The notes below the pieces were generated by a model. That model did not search any database. It had not been told where the DNA came from and saw only the letters and a program-made list of their open reading frames with translations. Positions 58,705 to 64,000 of a stretch of DNA of 64,000 nt are shown here, piece by piece. The DNA is taken from contig NTMA01000129.1 in NCBI GenBank assembly GCA_002917075.1, positions 35,746 to 99,745 of the forward strand. Reading direction: 5' to 3'. The position numbers and the translations under genes were made by a program. Within the stretch, counting starts at the first letter, position 1. Each line of letters opens with the position of its first letter. Source of the stretch: Hawksworthiomyces lignivorus. Its lineage: Eukaryota; Ascomycota; Sordariomycetes; Ophiostomatales; Ophiostomataceae.

Positions 58705-61553
58705 TCACATAATGCCGGTATCCCCAACGGCCTCGTACGTGGTCAGCAGCCGCGGCCCCGCGAGCCCGGCGGCGCGGCGCTGCTCGGCCTCCTCGTGCGC
58801 GCGCATGAGGTTGCCCAGCGAGCGCGCCTGCTTGAGGCCCATGTGGGCCCACACGGTGTCGATGACGTTGAGGGCCCAGCGGAAGTCGGCCGGCGGGGTG
58901 CCGGGCGCGCAGGCGGCCACCTGCAGGTGGAACAGCATGGGCAGCAGGCCGACGGACCCGGCGCCGCCGTTCTCGCCGTACACGGGCAGCGGCGACGCCA
59001 CCGCCGCGTACGCCGCCACGCTGACCCGCGGGTGCCGCCAGTACGTCGGCGTGCTCACAAACGTCTCCTCCGCGCACCGCCGGATCACCCGCAGCGCGCC
59101 CCGCCGCAGCGCCTCGATCGGGTTCCTGCCGCCGCCGTCCGCGGTCGCCTTTCCCTTGTCGTCATTGTCGTCGTCATCATCATCGTCTTCGTCGTCGTCG
59201 TCCTCTTCGTATTCATCCTCTTCTTCTTCTTTTTCCTCCTTCTCGCCTTCCGCTACATTCGTCGTCATAGCCGTCATCATCGCCATCGTCGTCGTGATCG
59301 TCTCGTCGATCGTGGCCGGGCTCGCCACCCTCGCACCAGCCGCCCCGGCCGCCGCTTCCAGCTCCTCCAGTCCCTCCAGCGCCAGCGCCACCGACAGCGG
59401 GCAGCGGTCGGCAAAGTCGAGCAGCATCTCGTTGAGCAGGATCCGCGCCCACCGGTGATAGCCCCAGATGCGCGCCGTCGGAATGTCCGAGTACCGGTGG
59501 AACTGGCCCTTGAAGATGAACTCGGGCGGCAGCGCCGTCGTGCGGCACACCTGGAACTCCCACACCGGCAGGCCGCGCACCCCCCGCGCCCATGCCACCA
59601 GCCGCGCGTCCAGCTGCAGCAGCTGCACCACGATGGCCGTCATCTCCTGGCGCCCGTCGATCAGCACCGTGCGCCGCACGTGCGCCGACGCGTTGACAAA
59701 GTCGCACAGCATCAGTATCAGCTGCGTCATGATCTGGTCGTCCTCGGGCTTGTCGCGCGCCCCGGTCAACACGTACTCGTTCACCAGGGGCGGCATCGGG
59801 CTCCCAGACACCTGGAACGCGATAAGCTGCGCGCTTTGTGTTAGCTCGGCGAGTAAAAACTATGGCATGGGCGGCTTTAAGGTCATGCTGAAGGGGAACA
59901 AAAAAAAAAAAAGAACGAACCAGAGCGAAACAGAGTTGTATCAACCCGCGAAAGGGGTGATTGCCTGGCGGGAACACGGGGAGAAATTTCCGCAGGAGTG
60001 ATGCCGCGCCCATGACGTGCACGTTTGCGCTGCCAAACGAGTCGTTGGCGCCGCGGGCGATCTGGAACACGCAGGGTTAGCCTCTGCTACTGCTACTACA
60101 AAAAAAAAAAAAATTAAACCAGTATTTTCACAAGACGCCGACTGCCATACGAACCTCGAACGTAGCTAATAAGATAATGCGCCGCATGACGTTGTCGACG
60201 CGCGCCTGGCCGGGGTTTGCCAGGGCCTCGGACGTCATCCGCAGGCCCTTGACGTAGCTCTGCCACGCGATGATGCGGAACTCCTCGTTGCCCGTGAGGT
60301 TGGCCATCCCCTCCAGGCCGACGGCGGACGCGATCATCTTCGCCGGGTCGTCGGTGAACCACGGCCGGTCGAGTGCCCTGTCGAGCGACTTCTCGCCGGC
60401 CTCGTCCGGCGACTCGGGGTGCCCCAGCAGGTAGTTGTCCACGTAGAACTGGAACCCCTGCTCCGCGACCGTCCGCTGGGGCGCGAGGATCAGCAAGGGG
60501 TTGGTCGGCGACTCGGATTCTGTGGAGGACGGCGAAGAGGACGAGGACGAAGAAGCGGACGCAACAACGACGGCCATGGACTCCGGGGTGGCGGCCGCCG
60601 CCGCCGCCACCCCCTGCCGCTTGCGGTTTTTCTTTGGTTTCGCGGCCGGCTTGCTGTCGGTGCCCGGGTTGGTGACGCTCCTGTGGACTTCCTTTTCCTT
60701 CTCCTTTCCCAGGCCGCTTCCCGCGTCAGCCAGCGTCTCGGCCTGGACGATGCGGAAGGCCGGAAACTGGCCGATGGCGGTGCCTCTCGGAGCCGGTGGT
60801 GCCGGCTCAAACTTGACGGGAAAGTTGATGGTCGTGTCCGGACTGATTACGGGATTCGAGGCCGAGGCCGAAGAGGACTCTCCCGGATCTGCTGCGTCCG
60901 AAGACCCCTCGCCGTTCCCGTCCTCAAACTTCTTCCGGACCTTGACCGTCTCGTCGCGGAACATCAGCGACAGCTGGTCCCGGTAGCCGGGGCATTTCTT
61001 GCCGGCTCGAATGCATTGTGAGCATTCGGGCTCGAGCTTGTTGCACTAGAAGAGCGCGAGGCGTGTCAGTCTGAAAGCCATTTTGTTTTTCCTTTTTCGT
61101 TTCACAGTGGCCCTGCATGCAACAGTGTTTTGTGCAACGCGAAAAAAAGCAACTGTGACATGTCCAGCCGCATTTTTGCAAGCCGCCTTGCCACTGCTAC
61201 TGTGATACAGCCTTGCATTGGATCCAGGGGACAGGTGTCAGCGGTTCCTGGTATGGGAGGGGGCCATTTTCCCCAGAATCTGATTACGATCAACACAGCT
61301 ATCTCTAGGATGCACCTGCAGCCCACCGGGAAGCCCATGTACCGACCGGGTGGAAAGAGATCTGGTTGAGAGATCTCAGACTGTTGTTGATCCGGAGATA
61401 CGAGTCGTTCGAGAAAAAAACCAAGATGTAGAAAAAAGAAAAGAAAAAGGCCCCCCAAAAAACCGGGGGAGGGAAAAGCAAAATGCTACACACCTTGATG
61501 CGTCTGACGCGACAATTCTTGCAACTGAGCGATGCTTTGCCGCAGAACACCAT
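58705..61553 (-). CDS. Zn(II)2Cys6 transcription factor with acidic tract
   Basis: Four exons: 61494-61553, 60155-61045, 59921-60061 and 58705-59826, for about 737 residues. The 448-nt first intron splits the zinc cluster: exon 1 gives LSCKNCRVRRIK and exon 2 begins CNKLEPECSQCIRAGKKC, forming C11-X2-C14-X6-C21-X6-C28-X2-C31-X6-C38. Introns 2 (93 nt) and 3 (94 nt) both use the GTTCGT donor. The middle and C-terminal part (YVDNYLLGHPESPD; NLTGNEEFRIIAWQSYVKGL; GAASLLRKFLPVFPPGNHPF; DIPTARIWGYHRWARILLNE; HLQVAACAPGTPPADFRWAL) follows the pattern of the fungal transcription factor domain family PF11951. A run of about 32 mostly Asp/Glu residues (59140-59265) interrupts it. Exon 4 could begin at 59826 or, less likely, 15 nt later. 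No target can be inferred. Confidence 0.88.
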
Positions 61554-62032
61554 GGCGGACCGCGTAACTTGACAACCGACGAGGAAAAAGTCCCCTTTGC
61601 ATGCGGCAAATCAAGCATGGGGTGGGTATTGAGGGACGGACCGCCGACGCGTAAGACGGACGGACGGTCGGGGGGGGCGGTCGTCTGGACCGACCCAGTA
61701 GGAGGAACTACTGGAGGAAAAAAAAAAAAAAAAAAATGAGGCAGCGCTTCAGCAAAGATCGATCCGGCGGGCGATCCCGTCGTCCTGCGCGTGCGTCTGC
61801 GCCTGTGTGTGTGTTTGCGCCTGCGCCTGTGCCTGTACCTGCAGTTTATCTTACAGTGTTGTTGGCGATGTGTTTGGCCAGAGACGTGGTGAGAAATCAG
61901 TCCCGTTTTGGTATCCAGATCGCCAAGAGCTCCAGCAGTTAAAGCCCGTTATCAGATTATGTGATGTGCTGCGATGCCCTCTGATTTACTTGGGCACAGC
62001 TTGGCTCCTTTTCTTTGGTCATGTGCGCTGAA

Positions 62033-62068
<36 letters not shown>
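62033..62068. repeat. G36 homopolymer
   Basis: 36 consecutive G on the + strand. Such runs can form intramolecular G-quadruplexes, but the length is also what one expects from an assembly or polymerase artefact at a homopolymer. Confidence 0.9.
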
Positions 62069-62483
62069 CTTGTGCCAGTTGTGGAGAGTGCAAAGCGGGT
62101 GAGGCAGTTAGGAAACTAACAAATGCGTCGAAAAGGGAAAACAGATCGCGGTGAGAAAATAAAAATAAAAATAAAAAAGTAACAGATGCAGCCCGTATGG
62201 TGTGGTGAAACGGGAAGACAGTCTTTTAAGTGGGAAGTGGGAACAAAAAGTTGGGGAATTAGAGGCTAATATAATAATAAGTAGGATAGGCCAACCTGTC
62301 AGTGCGAGCGTGTATGGAGCACGGAGCAGTTAGGGCGGCATGATCTTAGTATACTAAGGTAAATGATCGCCTTGAAGATGTCTAGGCATCAAACGTCAAA
62401 CATCGAGGTAGAGGTGGCCAGGCCATGAGGCACAGAGTGAGTCCAAGGGTGCGAGAAGAAAAAGAAACAACACGGGCGTATAC

Positions 62484-62503
62484 GGGGGGGGGGGGGGGGG
62501 GGG
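62484..62503. repeat. G20 homopolymer
   Basis: 20 consecutive G on the + strand, about 0.4 kb from the larger G tract. Confidence 0.9.
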
Positions 62504-64000
62504 CCATAATAGTTAGGGGACGTGTAAGTACGACATACATACGTTATACGCTGCACGGAGTAAATAGGTATGTACTGTAATTACATGAAGAAAAGCATGC
62601 GGTTTTAGGGGATTTTAGGTTACGTTTAGATCGGTTTTCCTCCGGCCTACTGGGTCTTTTTTTTTTCTCGAGAAGCGCCGTTACGGGTTGCAGCGAGGAG
62701 CAAGGGATGCGAAAAATAGAATTAGGGTGTGTTTCTGGTAGGATTTCCGGCGGATGCGTATTAATGTAATTCTCGTACGTGTGTAATACGTCGTGTGCGT
62801 CTATGCGGAAGCGGATGGAAGTCTGCTACGACGTACATAGAACTCGGAGAGCGGGGCCTCGCGAATTTTCTGAAAAGGGGAAAGGGGGGGAGGAAAGGAT
62901 GAGGAGGAGGAGGGGAGAGGACGAGAGGATGTTCTAAGTTTATCCAAGTGCGCCCACGATGCAATACATTCGCGTTTGTACGCATATACGATTCTACCTT
63001 TTGGGCCTTTTGGACCTTCTAGGCAATTGTTTTTTCTCTTTGAATCTTTCTGACCCTTTATATTTTCTAGTGCGTATTTGCTTGCTAAGACGATGTACAA
63101 TTCCTTACGATGCGTCTAAAGTTTAGGTATTTCGTACAAAGCATTAGCTCAAAGGATGGTGATATACGAATCAATTCATGCGCATTATTATTATTGTGAT
63201 TAGAAGGTGTTCAAGTAATAACGAGTAATTGTAGGTAACACGCAAAGGTGTAAGTAACGGCGTACGGAGTATGACTACGTAGTCGTACATAATTACGGCG
63301 AAACTTTTTAGTTAGCGCAGAAGGCGCAAGTGCAGAAAAGTGGGTGGGAAGATCCTTCTGTTTCTGGTTCGTCTGCGAGGTCTGTTCCTCCCCTGGCCGG
63401 GAATTCTTGGGGTTTCTAATGCGACCCACACGGAAAGAAAGGACAGGACCAGAGAAATTCAGAGGACTCAGAGGAAGTGCCAGACTAACTACGAACTACT
63501 TGTACTTTGCAAAAGGTTATTACGGAGACAAAAGGCGTGCAAGGGAAGGAGGTGGTGTGGGCGAGCGGACGGCATGGTCGATTTAGGCAAGTACCCACCC
63601 CACCAGAGTGGGATGGCAACTTCGCGTCTATACGCCTACGACTATGTAACGGGTATTGGTGCGGATGCTTAGTTCTGCTTTAGCTGTACTCTGTATTACT
63701 CCGTACTTCTGCTGAGGAATTTCGAGGAACACCTACAGTGGCGCTGCCAGTACTCTCACTTGCCATTCTACACGCACCTATACGTCAAAGACAACATGGA
63801 TGATTCACTGCCTGTCGCGTGGACTTTTTGTACGAGTACGTACGATAAGAGTATGAATTCTCGGTGCTTCGGTACATCATCTAAGCGAACTCCCCAAGAG
63901 GCAGCGCCCAGAAAACACATGGATGGCCAGCCAGGCCAGAGAAGTGACTGATGCGGTGCCGATTCGTTTGAGGGCGGATCATGGGGGCAGGGGGGGGGCG

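Larger units (their letters stand above)
61554..64000. other. Gene-free right end with G tracts
   Basis: The region upstream of the regulator at 58705-61553 and out to the window edge shows no supported gene. It contains an A/T-rich background, an A18 run near 61719, two very long G runs, and three copies of a CGGAGTA-containing motif (near 62554, 63263, 63697). Confidence 0.55.

Noticed and set aside
1..64000. tRNA, rRNA, CRISPR arrays and transposon coding sequences
   Set aside because: Scanning by eye for B-box-like GGTTCGANTCC on both strands, direct-repeat/spacer patterns and transposase or reverse transcriptase motifs gave nothing convincing; a covariance-model search would be decisive.

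Overview
The window looks like nuclear DNA of a filamentous ascomycete (Pezizomycotina, most likely a Sordariomycete; the lower rank is inference). The evidence is spliced genes with short introns (62-166 nt, mostly GTRNGY donors and CTRAY-like branch sites), strongly GC-biased third codon positions, AT- and homopolymer-rich intergenic DNA, three Zn(II)2Cys6 transcription factors, and a set of conserved eukaryotic housekeeping genes. I rebuilt splice sites by eye from reading frame, splice consensus and conserved motifs. No expression data or searches were available.

Layout. Positions 1 to about 13.8 kb carry no gene I can support. A roughly 1.2 kb pyrimidine-rich tract leads into 15903-18825 (+), a Zn2Cys6 regulator fused to a maltose-acetyltransferase-like left-handed beta-helix domain. 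19881-23794 (+) is a very Gly/Ala/Gln-rich Zn2Cys6 regulator. A compact housekeeping block follows: AP-3 mu subunit (24090-26156, -), a divergent DMAC1/Dmo2-like small mitochondrial protein (26677-27046, +), exosome subunit Rrp4 (27924-29264, +), a Yck-type casein kinase 1 (30859-32529, -), about 6 kb without genes, and nucleoporin Nup133 (38692-43376, -).

From 43.4 to 52.5 kb lies an accessory-looking interval. It holds a Fungal_N/HeLo-like gene (46684-48026, +) tail to tail with a frame-broken gene (48535-49745, -) that encodes two glycine-zipper segments. I consider this the best candidate for an undescribed system, possibly related to cell death or incompatibility, but that is inference.

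The right part returns to conserved genes: a GT90/CAP10-type glycosyltransferase (52521-54399, +), a TRAPPC2L/Tca17 sedlin-family subunit (54749-55552, -), tafazzin (56449-57953, +) with a 19-nt microexon, and a third Zn2Cys6 regulator (58705-61553, -). The last 2.4 kb is gene-free and contains G tracts of 36 and 20 bases.

Functionally, AP-3 mu, Yck-type CK1 and TRAPPC2L belong to membrane trafficking (Yck3 phosphorylation of AP-3 pathway components is known in yeast, but this kinase has the Yck1/2-type tail). Rrp4 and Nup133 act in RNA processing and nuclear transport. Tafazzin and the DMAC1-like protein act in mitochondrial membranes. Apart from shared intergenic regions there is no sign that these genes form a cluster with one pathway.
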